Assembly (NCBI RefSeq): GCF_004359615.1
Contig: NZ_SCWA01000010.1
Span: 23,737-87,736, forward strand
Reading direction: 5' to 3'
DNA from: Macrococcus brunensis
GTDB lineage: Bacteria > Bacillota > Bacilli > Staphylococcales > Staphylococcaceae
Length of the DNA: 64,000 bases
Shown here: positions 29,792 to 39,935 of the stretch, in pieces
Position numbering within the stretch: position 1 is the first letter of the stretch
Layout: each line of letters begins with the position of its first letter
Translations under genes and position numbers: made by a program
Notes under the pieces: model-generated
Seen by the model: only the letters and a program-made list of their open reading frames with translations
Told to the model about the DNA's origin: nothing
Databases searched by the model: none

Positions 29792-32700
29792 GTGAATAAA
29801 GAAGAAAAATTTAAGGTTTTGCTGTCTCAGCTGAAAATGACAGAGGCCTTTCCAGCTGAACTGGATGGATGCACGCTTGAACGTCTGGACATCTCAGAAA
29901 AAGAACGCCAGTGGTTCTTTCATATCAAGAGTCCGGTCATTTTTCCGGCAGATGTCTATATGCATTTTCTGAATGAGATGAAGAACGCGTTCGGCCATAT
30001 TGCGACTGTTGACTTTCAAATATTAGCAGCTGATCAGTCTGATAAACTTGATAAAGTTAAAGACTATCTCCATCACTGCGTTGAACAGACAGCCTTAAGC
30101 CCGAATCTTAAAAGACAGCTGAAACAGAAGAAATATATCTTTTCAGGCGACGTCATCAGATTCATCGTCAATAATGAAGTCGAGCAGCAACATCTTGAAA
30201 AATCTTGCAATGGTTCTCTTTTGAAAGCATTTAAGAAAGCAGGCTTCCATTTCGACAAGATTGTATTCGAGATTGACGATATGGACCAGCAGCGTGAACT
30301 GGAATCCCTGGAAGCAACCATCCAGGAAGAAGATACGACAAGTGCTATTCAGACTCGGGAACGGGTCGCAGAAATGCAGAAACAACGTGCTGAAGAAGAT
30401 AGTGATGAAGTGACAGAAGCATCTATCGGTAAGGATATCAACATTGAGTCCATCCGGCCGATTTCATCCATTATCGAAGAAGAATATAAAGTGGCGATTG
30501 AAGGGGTCATCTTTGATGCAGAGATCAAGGAACTGAAAAGTGGACGTTACATCCTGCAGCTCAAAATCACTGATTACACGGATTCTCTGACACTAAAAAT
30601 GTTCAGCCGTAATCGTCAGACGAAGAATGACCTTGAACACTTTAAGGCATTGACACCTGGAAAATGGGTACGTGCGCAGGGGAAAATAGAAGAAGATACG
30701 TTTATCCGCGATCTGGTGATGATGATCAACGACATCCATGAGATTAAACGCTCTCCTCGTAAAGATAAATCAGAAGAAAAACGTGTGGAATTTCATCTGC
30801 ATTCCAGTATGAGTCAGATGGATGGTATCACGCATATCGGAAAATATGTGGCGCAGGCTGCTCAGTGGGGACATAAGGCGATTGCGGTGACCGATCATAA
30901 CGTCGTGCAGGCTTATCCGGATGCTCATGCCGCAGCTGAAAAGAACGGCATTAAAATGATCTACGGTTTAGAAGGCATGCTCGTTGATGAAGGAGTGCCC
31001 ATCACTTATCATCCGATAGATCGAAACTTGAACTCAAGCAGCTATGTGGTGTTTGACGTAGAGACGACCGGTCTCAGTTCGCAGTACGATAAAATTATTG
31101 AGCTCGCAGCAGTCAAGGTTCAGAACGGTGAAATCATCGATAAATTTGAAAGTTTCAGTAATCCTGGTGAACTGTTGAATGAAACGATTAAACAACTGAC
31201 TGGCATTACTGATGATATGCTCGTCGATGCACCGCCGATAGAGGACGTGCTGCCGCGTTTTAAGGAGTGGGTCGGCGATGCGATTTATGTCGCTCATAAC
31301 GCGAGTTTCGATATGGGGTTCATTGATACAGGTTATGACCGTTTAGGACTTGGAGCCAGCGAGAACGGGGTCATTGATACGCTCGAACTGTCACGGACGA
31401 TTAATACAGAGCTCGGCAAACATGGTCTGAACTTCCTGGCGAAGAAATACGGTGTTGAACTGACACAGCACCATAGAGCGATTTATGATGCGGAGACGAC
31501 TGCGCATATCTTTGTCAAGATGCTGAAACAGATGGAAGAACGCGGTGTGACTAATCATCAGGAGATCGATCAGAAGTTGTCTAATCAGGATGCGTATAAA
31601 CGTGCGCGTCCTGTACACGTCACGCTTATCGTGCAGAATCAGACAGGACTTAAAAATCTGTTCAAGATTGTTTCGGAGTCTCTCGTTCATTATTATTACC
31701 GCACGCCGCGTATAACGCGCAGCCTGCTGGAAGAGAATCGTGAAGGGATACTGGTCGGCAGTGCCTGTGACAACGGTGAGATATTCACCGCTGTCATGAA
31801 CAAGGACCAGTCAGAAGTTGAGAAAGTGGCCCAGTTCTATGACTATATAGAAGTTCAGCCGAAAGCACTCTATCAGCATCTTCTGGCACGTGATTTAATC
31901 CGTGACAATGAAACGCTGGAAGAAATTTATCACCGTATTATTGATGTAGCAGACAAACTGGATAAACCGGTTATCGCAACAGGGAATGCCCATTATCTGC
32001 ATCCGCATGACAAGATTGCGCGTGAGATACTCGTCGCAAGTATGCCGGGGAATCCGCTTAATAAAAGTGGTTTTCCGGATGCTCATTTCAGAACGACAGA
32101 CGAAATGATGGACGACTTCATGTTCCTCGGTGAAGATAAGGCTTATGAGATTGTCATCAAGAATACGAATGAGCTTGCAGACCGCATTGAACGCGTCGTT
32201 CCAATCCGTGATGAACTTTATACACCGTCAATTGAAGGCGCAAATGAAGAAATCCGTGAAATGTCATACGCAAATGCACGTAAACTTTACGGGGATGACC
32301 TTCCTGAAATAGTCGTCGCACGACTTGAGAAAGAACTCGCCAGTATCATCGGTAACGGTTTCGCCGTTATTTATCTCATCTCACAGAAACTCGTTAAAAA
32401 GTCTCTGGATGACGGTTACCTGGTCGGTTCAAGGGGGTCCGTCGGCTCAAGTTTTGTAGCGACCATGACAGAAATCACTGAGGTCAATCCACTGCCGCCG
32501 CATTACATCTGTCCGAAGTGTAACGAAAGTCATTTCTTCGACGACGGGTCTGTCTCCAGTGGCTATGATTTACCCGATAAAAAGTGTGAGAAATGTGATG
32601 TTCCTTTTATCAAGGAAGGACAGGATATCCCGTTCGAGACTTTCCTCGGCTTTAAAGGTGATAAAGTACCCGATATCGACTTGAACTTCAGCGGGGAATA

Positions 32701-34096
32701 TCAGCCTCAGGCTCATAACTATACGAAAGTGCTGTTCGGTGAAGATAAAGTATTCCGTGCCGGAACGATTGGTACTGTAGCCGAGAAAACGGCGTTCGGT
32801 TATGTCAAAGGCTACCTGAATGACAACAGTATGCACAAGCGGGGTGCCGAAGTTGACCGGCTTGTTCAGGCCTGTACAGGTGTGAAACGGACGACGGGTC
32901 AGCACCCGGGTGGTATCATCGTTGTCCCTGAGAACATGGATATCTATGACTTCACGCCGATACAATTTCCGGCAGACGACCAGAACTCAGCCTGGAAAAC
33001 CACACACTTCGACTTCCACTCGATTCATGACAATCTTTTGAAGCTTGATATACTGGGTCACGATGATCCAACGATGATCCGCATGCTGCAGGACTTATCC
33101 GGTATTGATCCGAAGACGATTCCGATGGATGACAAAGAGACGATGAAAATTTTCTCAGGACCGCAGAGTCTCGGCGTCACAGAAGAAGATATTATGTGTA
33201 AGACCGGCACATTCGGTGTACCGGAATTTGGTACAGGATTCGTGCGTCAGATGCTTGAAGATACTAAACCGAGCACATTCTCGGAGCTTATTCAGATTTC
33301 AGGACTGTCGCATGGTACAGACGTCTGGCTTGGCAATGCGCAGGAACTGATCAGAACCGGTACTTGTGACCTGTCTGGTGTAATCGGTTGTCGAGATGAC
33401 ATCATGGTTTACCTGATGTACGCTGGGCTGGAACCATCACTCGCATTCAAAATTATGGAGTCAGTACGTAAAGGTAAAGGACTGTCAGAGGACTTTGAAG
33501 CAGCGATGAGAGAAAATAAAGTACCGGAATGGTATCTCGAATCATGTAAGAAAATCAAATATATGTTCCCGAAAGCCCATGCCAGCGCCTATGTGATGAT
33601 GGCACTCCGTATCGCCTATTTTAAAGTGCATCATCCGCTGTATTACTATGCTGCATATTTCACTGTCCGTGCTTCTGACTTTGACCTGCTCACGATGACA
33701 AAGGACAAAAATACGATTAAAGCAACTGTGAAAGATTATTATGCACGTTACCATGATCTGTCGAAAAAAGAAAAAGATGTTCTGACTGTACTTGAACTCT
33801 CTAACGAAATGGCGCAGCGCGGTTTTCGCATGCAGCCAGTCTCGCTTGAGAAAAGTCAGGCATTTGACTTTATTATTGATGGAGATACGCTCATTCCACC
33901 TTTCAATGCAGTACCGGGACTTGGTGAGAACGTTGCTAAAAGAATTGTAGCGTCACGCGATGAAGGTCCGTTCCTGTCTAAGGAAGAACTGAACAAAAAA
34001 GCAGGTGTTTCTCAGAAGATAATCGATTATCTGACGATGCTTGGTTCGCTTGAAAATATGCCGGATAAAGCACAGCTCAGCATCTTTGACTTATAG
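29792..34096 (+). CDS. polC: DNA polymerase III PolC-type alpha subunit with proofreading exonuclease
   Basis: 1434 aa from a GTG start behind AAAGGTGG. Order: N-terminal domains (1-230), OB fold (about 230-325), PHP domain split by the exonuclease (EFHLHSSMSQMDG at about 335), DEDD exonuclease with FDVETTG (Asp422, Glu424), zinc-binding CPKCNESH ... CEKCDVPF, and the polymerase core with catalytic PDIDLNFSG (Asp961, Asp963). C-terminal helix-hairpin-helix region near 1370. It is the main replicative polymerase of low-GC Gram-positives. Stands alone between two terminator-like hairpins. Confidence 0.98.
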   Translation: MNKEEKFKVLLSQLKMTEAFPAELDGCTLERLDISEKERQWFFHIKSPVIFPADVYMHFLNEMKNAFGHIATVDFQILAADQSDKLDKVKDYLHHCVEQTALSPNLKRQLKQKKYIFSGDVIRFIVNNEVEQQHLEKSCNGSLLKAFKKAGFHFDKIVFEIDDMDQQRELESLEATIQEEDTTSAIQTRERVAEMQKQRAEEDSDEVTEASIGKDINIESIRPISSIIEEEYKVAIEGVIFDAEIKELKSGRYILQLKITDYTDSLTLKMFSRNRQTKNDLEHFKALTPGKWVRAQGKIEEDTFIRDLVMMINDIHEIKRSPRKDKSEEKRVEFHLHSSMSQMDGITHIGKYVAQAAQWGHKAIAVTDHNVVQAYPDAHAAAEKNGIKMIYGLEGMLVDEGVPITYHPIDRNLNSSSYVVFDVETTGLSSQYDKIIELAAVKVQNGEIIDKFESFSNPGELLNETIKQLTGITDDMLVDAPPIEDVLPRFKEWVGDAIYVAHNASFDMGFIDTGYDRLGLGASENGVIDTLELSRTINTELGKHGLNFLAKKYGVELTQHHRAIYDAETTAHIFVKMLKQMEERGVTNHQEIDQKLSNQDAYKRARPVHVTLIVQNQTGLKNLFKIVSESLVHYYYRTPRITRSLLEENREGILVGSACDNGEIFTAVMNKDQSEVEKVAQFYDYIEVQPKALYQHLLARDLIRDNETLEEIYHRIIDVADKLDKPVIATGNAHYLHPHDKIAREILVASMPGNPLNKSGFPDAHFRTTDEMMDDFMFLGEDKAYEIVIKNTNELADRIERVVPIRDELYTPSIEGANEEIREMSYANARKLYGDDLPEIVVARLEKELASIIGNGFAVIYLISQKLVKKSLDDGYLVGSRGSVGSSFVATMTEITEVNPLPPHYICPKCNESHFFDDGSVSSGYDLPDKKCEKCDVPFIKEGQDIPFETFLGFKGDKVPDIDLNFSGEYQPQAHNYTKVLFGEDKVFRAGTIGTVAEKTAFGYVKGYLNDNSMHKRGAEVDRLVQACTGVKRTTGQHPGGIIVVPENMDIYDFTPIQFPADDQNSAWKTTHFDFHSIHDNLLKLDILGHDDPTMIRMLQDLSGIDPKTIPMDDKETMKIFSGPQSLGVTEEDIMCKTGTFGVPEFGTGFVRQMLEDTKPSTFSELIQISGLSHGTDVWLGNAQELIRTGTCDLSGVIGCRDDIMVYLMYAGLEPSLAFKIMESVRKGKGLSEDFEAAMRENKVPEWYLESCKKIKYMFPKAHASAYVMMALRIAYFKVHHPLYYYAAYFTVRASDFDLLTMTKDKNTIKATVKDYYARYHDLSKKEKDVLTVLELSNEMAQRGFRMQPVSLEKSQAFDFIIDGDTLIPPFNAVPGLGENVAKRIVASRDEGPFLSKEELNKKAGVSQKIIDYLTMLGSLENMPDKAQLSIFDL

Positions 34097-34098
34097 AA

Positions 34099-34127
34099 TT
34101 GAAGCATTTTGAGACATGTGTTATAAT
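34099..34127 (+). promoter_or_regulatory. sigma-A promoter of rimP-nusA-rnpM-ylxQ-infB
   Basis: TTGAAG (34099-34104), 17-bp spacer and TATAAT (34122-34127), directly after the polC stop. It produces a leader of roughly 75 nt that contains a terminator-like hairpin. Confidence 0.75.
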
Positions 34128-34157
34128 AATCATGCTTAACAAAATACTCTATTGACG

Positions 34158-34192
34158 AAAAGAGTGGGATATCCCGCTCTTTTCTTCTTGTC
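34158..34192 (+). terminator. Terminator-like hairpin in the rimP-nusA leader (candidate NusA-responsive attenuator)
   Basis: 11-bp stem 34158-34168 with 34173-34183 (one T-G pair, ATAT loop). The following T tract is interrupted by C (TTTTCTTCTT). It lies downstream of the promoter at 34099 and upstream of rimP. B. subtilis nusA is autoregulated by a NusA-dependent leader terminator, so the same is plausible here; it could also simply end polC transcripts. Confidence 0.65.
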
Positions 34193-34209
34193 AGACTAAG
34201 GAGGCATAT

Positions 34210-34677
34210 ATGAGCAAAATTACAGAACGTGTTGAAGAGATTGTGACGCCTATTGTTCATGATTTAGGTTTTGAGCTTGTTGACGTTGAATACGTGAAAG
34301 AAGGGCCGGACTATTATCTCCGCATCGCCATTGATAAAGAAGGCGGTGTTGATATTTCAGACTGTGCACTTGCCAGTGAGAAAATCAGTGAAGTGATGGA
34401 CAAGGAAGATCCGATTGCGGAAGCTTACTTTATGGATGTTTCATCTCCAGGTGCTGAACGGCCGCTGAAAAAAGAAGCAGATTATACAGCAGCAGTCGGT
34501 CATCCGGTTTACGTCAAATTATACGAGGAAATCGGTGGCGACAAAGAGTGGCTCGGTGAACTTATTAAATTTGATGCTGAGACGGTGACGATGTCTGTCA
34601 GAATCAAAACACGTACAAAGGAAATTGAACTGCCACGCAAAAAAATTGCAAAAATCAGACGTGCAGTCATTCTTTAA
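34210..34677 (+). CDS. rimP: Ribosome maturation factor RimP
   Basis: 155 aa with an N-terminal alpha/beta domain (VEEIVTPIVHDLGFELVDVE, then DYYLRIAIDKEGGVDI and DVSSPGAERPL) and a C-terminal Sm-like barrel. RimP assists early 30S assembly around uS12 and the central pseudoknot. First gene of the nusA-infB operon; ribosome-binding site AAGGAGG. Confidence 0.96.
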   Translation: MSKITERVEEIVTPIVHDLGFELVDVEYVKEGPDYYLRIAIDKEGGVDISDCALASEKISEVMDKEDPIAEAYFMDVSSPGAERPLKKEADYTAAVGHPVYVKLYEEIGGDKEWLGELIKFDAETVTMSVRIKTRTKEIELPRKKIAKIRRAVIL

Positions 34678-34692
34678 TTAACGGAGGACAAA

Positions 34693-35754
34693 ATGAAAAA
34701 CAATGAATTATTAAACGCTATTGATTTTCTTGAAAAAGAAAAGAGTATCCCGCGTGAAGTGCTGATTGAGACGATTGAAGCGGCACTGATTACCGCTTAC
34801 AAAAAGAACTACAACTCAGCCAATAATGTTCGTGTTGAACTGAATATGGATAACGGCAGCTATGCGGTCTATTCCCGTAAAGATGTAGTAGAAGAAGTTG
34901 AAAACCCACGTGATCAGGTTTCATTAGAGATGGCACTTGAAACAAACCCTGCTTATGAAGTAGGTGATATCTTCGAAGAGAACGTAACCCCTTCAGACTT
35001 CGGCCGTGTCAGTGCGCAGGCTGCGAAACAGGCCGTGATGCAGCGTCTGCGTGATGCAGAGCGCGGTATTCTGTACAATGAATTCATCGATAAAGAGGAT
35101 GATATCATGACAGGTGTCATCGACCGTGTCGATCATCGTTATGTCTATGTCACACTGGGCAAAACAGAAGCGGTCTTATCAGAAGCAGAACGCAGCCCGA
35201 ACGATGTTTATCGTCCGACTGAACGCATCAAAGTCTACGTTAATAAAGTAGAACAGACTACTAAAGGACCACAGATTTTCGTGTCCAGAAGTCATCCAGG
35301 GCTGTTAAAACGTCTCTTTGAACAAGAAGTACCGGAAATATTTGATGGTACTGTTGTCGTGAAGTCAGTTGCGCGTGAAGCAGGCGACCGTTCTAAGATC
35401 AGTGTTCACTCAGAAAATCCTGATATCGATGCAGTCGGTGCATGTGTCGGTGCTAAAGGTGCACGTGTCGGTGCCGTTGTGGATGAACTGGGCGGCGAAA
35501 AAATTGATATCGTTGAGTGGAGCGCAGATCCGAAGACTTTTGTTAAAAATGCACTCAGTCCGTCACAAGTGGTGGATGTGCTCGTTAACGAGGAAAATCA
35601 GTCTACTACTGTTATCGTTCCTGACTATCAGCTGTCACTTGCTATCGGCAAACGTGGCCAGAATGCCCGTTTAGCAGCTAAACTGACAGGCTGGAAGATT
35701 GATATCAAGAGTGAGACAGACGCTAAAGAAGCGGGTATCTACCCAGTCGAATAA
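34693..35754 (+). CDS. nusA: Transcription termination/antitermination factor NusA
   Basis: 353 aa, the short Firmicute form without C-terminal acidic repeats. N-terminal RNA-polymerase-binding domain (1-125), S1 domain (about 135-200) and two KH domains including DAVGACVGAKGARV and LAIGKRGQNARLAAKL. It promotes pausing and intrinsic termination. Second gene of the operon; may act on the hairpin in its own leader. Confidence 0.97.
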   Translation: MKNNELLNAIDFLEKEKSIPREVLIETIEAALITAYKKNYNSANNVRVELNMDNGSYAVYSRKDVVEEVENPRDQVSLEMALETNPAYEVGDIFEENVTPSDFGRVSAQAAKQAVMQRLRDAERGILYNEFIDKEDDIMTGVIDRVDHRYVYVTLGKTEAVLSEAERSPNDVYRPTERIKVYVNKVEQTTKGPQIFVSRSHPGLLKRLFEQEVPEIFDGTVVVKSVAREAGDRSKISVHSENPDIDAVGACVGAKGARVGAVVDELGGEKIDIVEWSADPKTFVKNALSPSQVVDVLVNEENQSTTVIVPDYQLSLAIGKRGQNARLAAKLTGWKIDIKSETDAKEAGIYPVE

Positions 35755-35762
35755 GGGGGAAG

Positions 35763-36050
35763 ATGATGAAACAGAAAAAAATTCCCATGCGTAAATGTAT
35801 TTTAAGCCAGGAGATGAAACCGAAGCGTGAGATGCTGCGTGTTGTTCGTTCGAAAGAGGGCGAAATCGCAGTCGATCCGACCGGTAAAGCGAATGGTCGC
35901 GGTGCATACGTATCTATGGATCTACCAATTATCGAAGAAGCGCGCAAAAAGAAAAGACTTGAACAATTTTTTGAAGCAGATACAGAGACATTGAATCCGA
36001 TATACGATGAACTGATACGTCTCGTCTATCGTTCAATGATACCTAAATGA
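35763..36050 (+). CDS. rnpM: RNase P modulator RnpM (YlxR family)
   Basis: 95 aa. Starts MMKQKKIPMRKCILSQEMKP, with the family pattern PMRKC...E...K.EMLRVVR and GRGAYVS. YlxR binds RNA and modulates RNase P in B. subtilis; it is always found between nusA and infB. Two ATG codons in tandem (35763, 35766) follow a GGGGGAAG site, so the exact start may shift by one codon. Overlaps ylxQ by 4 nt. Confidence 0.92.
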   Translation: MMKQKKIPMRKCILSQEMKPKREMLRVVRSKEGEIAVDPTGKANGRGAYVSMDLPIIEEARKKKRLEQFFEADTETLNPIYDELIRLVYRSMIPK

Positions 36051-36376
36051 GTCTGAAAGATCGTATCTTAAACCTGCTCGGGCTTGCCATGCGTGCGCGC
36101 AAACTTGTGACAGGTGAAGAACTGGTTATAAATGAAGTGAGACGGGGTAAAGTCAGATTAGTGATTTTATCAGAAGATGCTTCAGCGAACACACAAAAAA
36201 ATATCATGAATAAATGTCAGTCATACCATGTGAAATGTCTGCAGTTCGGCTCGCGACATGAACTTGGATGGGCTATCGGTAAGGATGAACGTGTCATCAT
36301 CGGTGTGCTTGACTCAGGCTTTGCGAAAAAGTTGAAAGACATGATTCATGAAAGTGATGAAGGAGAGAACCTATGA
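36047..36376 (+). CDS. ylxQ: YlxQ, L7Ae-family RNA-binding protein
   Basis: 109 aa with the L7Ae/L30e fold pattern: [20 protein letters not shown], then [16 protein letters not shown] and the [16 protein letters not shown] segment. Members bind kink-turn RNA; YlxQ's precise role is unclear. It overlaps rnpM and infB by 4 nt each, so the three are translationally coupled. Confidence 0.92.
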   Translation: MSLKDRILNLLGLAMRARKLVTGEELVINEVRRGKVRLVILSEDASANTQKNIMNKCQSYHVKCLQFGSRHELGWAIGKDERVIIGVLDSGFAKKLKDMIHESDEGENL

Positions 36377-38544
36377 GTAAACAAAGAATATATGAATATG
36401 CTAAAGAAGTAGGCAAAAGAAGTAAGGATATTATCGACGAACTTCAGAAAATGGGTATTGAAGTAACGACTCATATGAAGACTTTAGAAGATAAAGAAAT
36501 CAATAATCTGAATAAAATCTTCAAAAAAGATGCAGTGAAAGCTGGATCTAAACCAGAGCAGCCTAAAAAAGCGGAGACAACTCAAAATAAACCGCAGAAC
36601 ACTCAGAATAAACCTGCTCAGAACAACCAGAATCGTAACAATAAACCGGGACAGAATAAACCGAACAATCGTCCGGGACAGAACAACAAACCGAATAACC
36701 GACCAGGTCAGAAAAATAATAAAGGCAAAAAAGGTAAAAATCAAAAGCCTCAGACGCCACCACCAGCACCTGTCGTGAAGGAAACACCTTCTAAAATCAC
36801 TTACACAGAAGGCATCACAGTCGGTGAACTTGCTGAAAAATTAAACAAAGATGCTTCAGAAATCGTTAAAAACTTATTCATGGTGGGCATCATGGCGAAC
36901 ATCAACCAGCCACTGACTGAAGAAGCGATTGAACTGATCTGTGACGAATACGGTGTCGAAGCAGAACTAGAAGTCATCATTGATGCAACAGACCTTGAGA
37001 CGTACTTCGAGGATGTTGACGCGGATGATGCTGATAAAGAAGAACGTCCACCTGTTGTTACAATCATGGGTCACGTCGACCACGGTAAAACGACACTTCT
37101 TGACTCTATCCGTAATACACGTGTCACTGCTGGAGAAGCAGGCGGTATCACGCAGCATATCGGTGCGTATCAGATTGTCAATGAAGGCAAAAAAATCACG
37201 TTCCTTGATACACCTGGTCACGCGGCTTTCACTACGATGCGTGCACGTGGTGCTCAAGTAACAGATATCACGATTCTAGTCGTGGCAGCAGATGATGGTG
37301 TAATGCCACAGACGATTGAAGCGATCAACCATGCGAAAGCAGCAGAAGTACCTATTATCGTCGCAGTTAATAAAGTCGATAAACCAACAGCTAACCCGGA
37401 CCGTGTTATGCAGGAACTCGGTGAGCATGGTCTCTACCCAGAAGACTGGGGCGGCGACACAATCTTCGTTCAGCTGTCTGCATTAACTGGTGACGGTATC
37501 GATGATTTACTTGAAATGATTCAGCTTGTAACAGAAGTTGAAGAATTAAAAGCTAATCCAAAACGTACTGCTTTAGGAACTGTTATTGAAGCAGAACTTG
37601 ATAAATCTCGTGGACCAGCTGCATCGCTGTTAGTTCAGGATGGTACGCTTGAAATCGGTGATTCTATCGTTGTCGGTAACACGTACGGTCGTGTCCGTGC
37701 GATGGTCAATGACTTAGGTAAGCGTATTAAAACGGCTGGCCCGTCTACACCGATTGAAATTACAGGTTTGCAGGATGTACCACTTGCAGGTGACCGCTTC
37801 GTCGTCTTTAAAGATGAGAAAAAAGCTCGTCGTATCGGTGAAGCCCGTCAACAGCAGAACATCATGGCTCAACGTCAGGAAAGTCAGAAAGTTTCTCTTG
37901 ATAATCTCTTTGAACAGATGAAACAAGGCGAAATGAAAGACTTAAATGTTATCATTAAAGGGGATGTGCAAGGTTCTGTAGAAGCACTTGCAGCGTCACT
38001 CATGAAAATTGATGTAGAAGGCGTTAACGTTCGTATCATTCATACAGCAGTAGGGGCAATCAACGAATCAGACGTTACATTAGCATCTGCTTCTAACGGT
38101 ATCATTATCGGTTTCAATGTACGTCCGGATGTCAATGCGAAACGTGCAGCTGAAGCAGAGAAAGTAGATATGCGTCTCCACCGCATCATCTATAAAGTAA
38201 TCGAAGAAATCGAATTTGCGATGAAAGGGATGCTGGATCCTGAATTTGAAGAGAAAGTGATTGGACAGGCTGAAGTACGTCAGACAATCAATATCTCTAA
38301 AGTCGGTACAGTAGCCGGTTCATACGTGACAGACGGTAAAATTACGCGTGACGCTAGCGTCCGCATCATCCGTGACGGTATTGTGGTCTACGAAGGAGCA
38401 GTTGATGCACTTCGTCGATTCAAAGACGATGTAAAAGAAGTCACAGCTGGATACGAATGCGGTATCACGATTGAAAACTTCAACGATATCAAGGAAGGCG
38501 ACATCTTCGAAGCCTTCGTGATGGAAGAGATTAAACGCGTATAA
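36373..38544 (+). CDS. infB: Translation initiation factor IF-2
   Basis: 723 aa. N-terminal IF2N motif ([19 protein letters not shown]), a low-complexity Asn/Pro/Gln/Lys linker (about 65-135) with NNRPGQ repeats, a second IF2N-like helix bundle, then the GTPase: G1 GHVDHGKTT (from 233), G3 DTPGH and G4 NKVD. Domains II-IV complete the C-terminal half. IF-2 brings fMet-tRNA to the 30S P-site and promotes subunit joining. Last gene of the rimP operon here; the usual next gene rbfA is displaced 5.4 kb downstream. Confidence 0.97.
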   Translation: MSKQRIYEYAKEVGKRSKDIIDELQKMGIEVTTHMKTLEDKEINNLNKIFKKDAVKAGSKPEQPKKAETTQNKPQNTQNKPAQNNQNRNNKPGQNKPNNRPGQNNKPNNRPGQKNNKGKKGKNQKPQTPPPAPVVKETPSKITYTEGITVGELAEKLNKDASEIVKNLFMVGIMANINQPLTEEAIELICDEYGVEAELEVIIDATDLETYFEDVDADDADKEERPPVVTIMGHVDHGKTTLLDSIRNTRVTAGEAGGITQHIGAYQIVNEGKKITFLDTPGHAAFTTMRARGAQVTDITILVVAADDGVMPQTIEAINHAKAAEVPIIVAVNKVDKPTANPDRVMQELGEHGLYPEDWGGDTIFVQLSALTGDGIDDLLEMIQLVTEVEELKANPKRTALGTVIEAELDKSRGPAASLLVQDGTLEIGDSIVVGNTYGRVRAMVNDLGKRIKTAGPSTPIEITGLQDVPLAGDRFVVFKDEKKARRIGEARQQQNIMAQRQESQKVSLDNLFEQMKQGEMKDLNVIIKGDVQGSVEALAASLMKIDVEGVNVRIIHTAVGAINESDVTLASASNGIIIGFNVRPDVNAKRAAEAEKVDMRLHRIIYKVIEEIEFAMKGMLDPEFEEKVIGQAEVRQTINISKVGTVAGSYVTDGKITRDASVRIIRDGIVVYEGAVDALRRFKDDVKEVTAGYECGITIENFNDIKEGDIFEAFVMEEIKRV

Positions 38545-38550
38545 AACATT

Positions 38551-38587
38551 AAAAGCTATCTTCTTAATGGAAGATAGCTTTTTTTAG
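38551..38587 (+). terminator. Intrinsic terminator of rimP-infB
   Basis: Perfect 12-bp stem (38551-38562 with 38571-38582) and T run, 6 nt after infB. Confidence 0.9.
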
Positions 38588-38648
38588 TACATACATTTAA
38601 ATGTAAAAAGAGTATAATAGAGCAAAGTAAAGTTTGACGGAGGGGTAT

Positions 38649-39014
38649 ATGGCATATATTAATTTTATTATGGGATGGAAGAATCAGGACCTTCAGGTTC
38701 TAAAAGAGATTTGTGACCCGGGCCTTAAAGTCTTTTTCGTGGACAGTGATAATCAGCAGATTGAATATGATTATCATCAGTTTATTAATCTGCTCGATAT
38801 TCGATTTCAAAATGTACAGGACTGGCAGTTTGATATTATCAACAGATATAATCGTTATGATGAGGAACTGATATTGTCAAATGTCACGCGAGAAAATAGT
38901 CAGCAGGAATTGATTGAGCCTTTGGCGTTCTGTATTTTTACGTTCAAGAAATCTAAGGAACCGAAACTGATCAGGATGTATATGGAAACTAAACTGAATC
39001 AGCAGAAATATTGA
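38649..39014 (+). CDS. Hypothetical protein, possible NTF2/SnoaL-like fold
   Basis: 121 aa from ATG 38649 behind a GGAGGGG site. Not recognised as a named family. The pattern FIMGWKNQDLQVLKEICDP followed by alternating strands and a conserved-looking Trp resembles NTF2/SnoaL-like small barrels, a guess from sequence feel only. No signal peptide or membrane helix. A TATAAT at 38613-38618 lies upstream without a clear -35, and a terminator follows. First gene of the segment between infB and rbfA. Confidence 0.75.
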   Translation: MAYINFIMGWKNQDLQVLKEICDPGLKVFFVDSDNQQIEYDYHQFINLLDIRFQNVQDWQFDIINRYNRYDEELILSNVTRENSQQELIEPLAFCIFTFKKSKEPKLIRMYMETKLNQQKY

Positions 39015-39044
39015 AACCCTCCACTTTACAAGTGGAGGGTTATG
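39015..39044. terminator. Bidirectional terminator between the 121-aa gene and mntC
   Basis: 12-bp perfect stem (39015-39026 with 39030-39041), 3-nt loop, between convergent genes. T-rich flank on the plus side and the complementary T tract on the minus side are short. Confidence 0.8.
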
Positions 39045-39935
39045 TTATTTCATACCATCATGAATCGTCACAATATTATGCTCCATCATTTTATAGTAGG
39101 AATTCGTAGCCTTATCCTGTCCTATAGAATCGGTCAGTACTTCACCGAATATTTTTTTGCCGATTTCATCACTTAAAGCATTCATGCTGCGTTTATCGAC
39201 ACTTGTTTCAACAAAAAGGTGTTTGACAGAATGTTTCTTTACGTAGTCGACAGCCTGTTTCATCTGTTCAGGTGTACCCTGTTTTTCAGTATTGATTTCC
39301 CATATATAGTGATGGTGGAGACCATAATCTCGACTGAAATACTTGAATGCGCCTTCACTCGTAATCAACTGCTTTTGGTCTTCGGGTATGTCGTTAAACT
39401 TAGCGGCATATTTTTTATCGAGTGACAGAAGTTTCTCTTTATACTGCTCTGCATTTTTAGCATAATCCTGCTGATGAGACGGATCTTGTTTGATCAACGC
39501 ATCCTTGATGACATCCACGTAAAGAACACCATTTTTAATACTGAGCCAGGCATGTGGATCGACTTCCCTGCCATGTTCCAGTCTGATAGTATCAACATCT
39601 TGACTTGCCGCTACGACAGTATCGTCTTTGATAGACTTTCCTGCCTGGTCAAGGGCCTGATTGAACCATCCATTCCCTGTTTCCAGATTAAGGCCATTAT
39701 AAATGATAACATCTGCCTGTTCCAGTGCTGCAATGTCCTGTGGCTTAACTTCATACTCGTGCGGATCCTGTCCGACTGGAACAATAGATTTTACATCCGC
39801 AGCCTGTCCTGCTATTTGTCTCGTCATATCATAGAGTATCGAATTGGTCGTTGTTACTGTCAGTCTATGCTCTGCTTGTTTTCCGCAGGCTGTCAGAGTA
39901 AGTAATAGAGTCAAAATAAGAATTATTTTTTTCAT
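39045..39935 (-). CDS. mntC: Manganese ABC transporter substrate-binding lipoprotein MntC
   Basis: 296 aa from ATG 39935 with a GGAGG site. A signal peptide with lipobox LTAC (Cys17) gives a membrane-anchored lipoprotein. The cluster A-I metal ligands are visible as DPHEY (His59 of the precursor), DPHAWLS (His), SEGAF (Glu) and TDSIG (Asp), the 2 His/Glu/Asp set of MntC/PsaA. The short loop lacks the His-rich insert of zinc-specific ZnuA. It overlaps mntB by 4 nt; the neighbouring MntR supports manganese. Confidence 0.92.
   Translation of the reverse strand: MKKIILILTLLLTLTACGKQAEHRLTVTTTNSILYDMTRQIAGQAADVKSIVPVGQDPHEYEVKPQDIAALEQADVIIYNGLNLETGNGWFNQALDQAGKSIKDDTVVAASQDVDTIRLEHGREVDPHAWLSIKNGVLYVDVIKDALIKQDPSHQQDYAKNAEQYKEKLLSLDKKYAAKFNDIPEDQKQLITSEGAFKYFSRDYGLHHHYIWEINTEKQGTPEQMKQAVDYVKKHSVKHLFVETSVDKRSMNALSDEIGKKIFGEVLTDSIGQDKATNSYYKMMEHNIVTIHDGMK

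Noticed and set aside
39474..39905. 143-codon open frame opposite mntC
   Set aside because: Overlaps the lipoprotein gene, whose signal peptide and metal ligands are clear; no independent signals.
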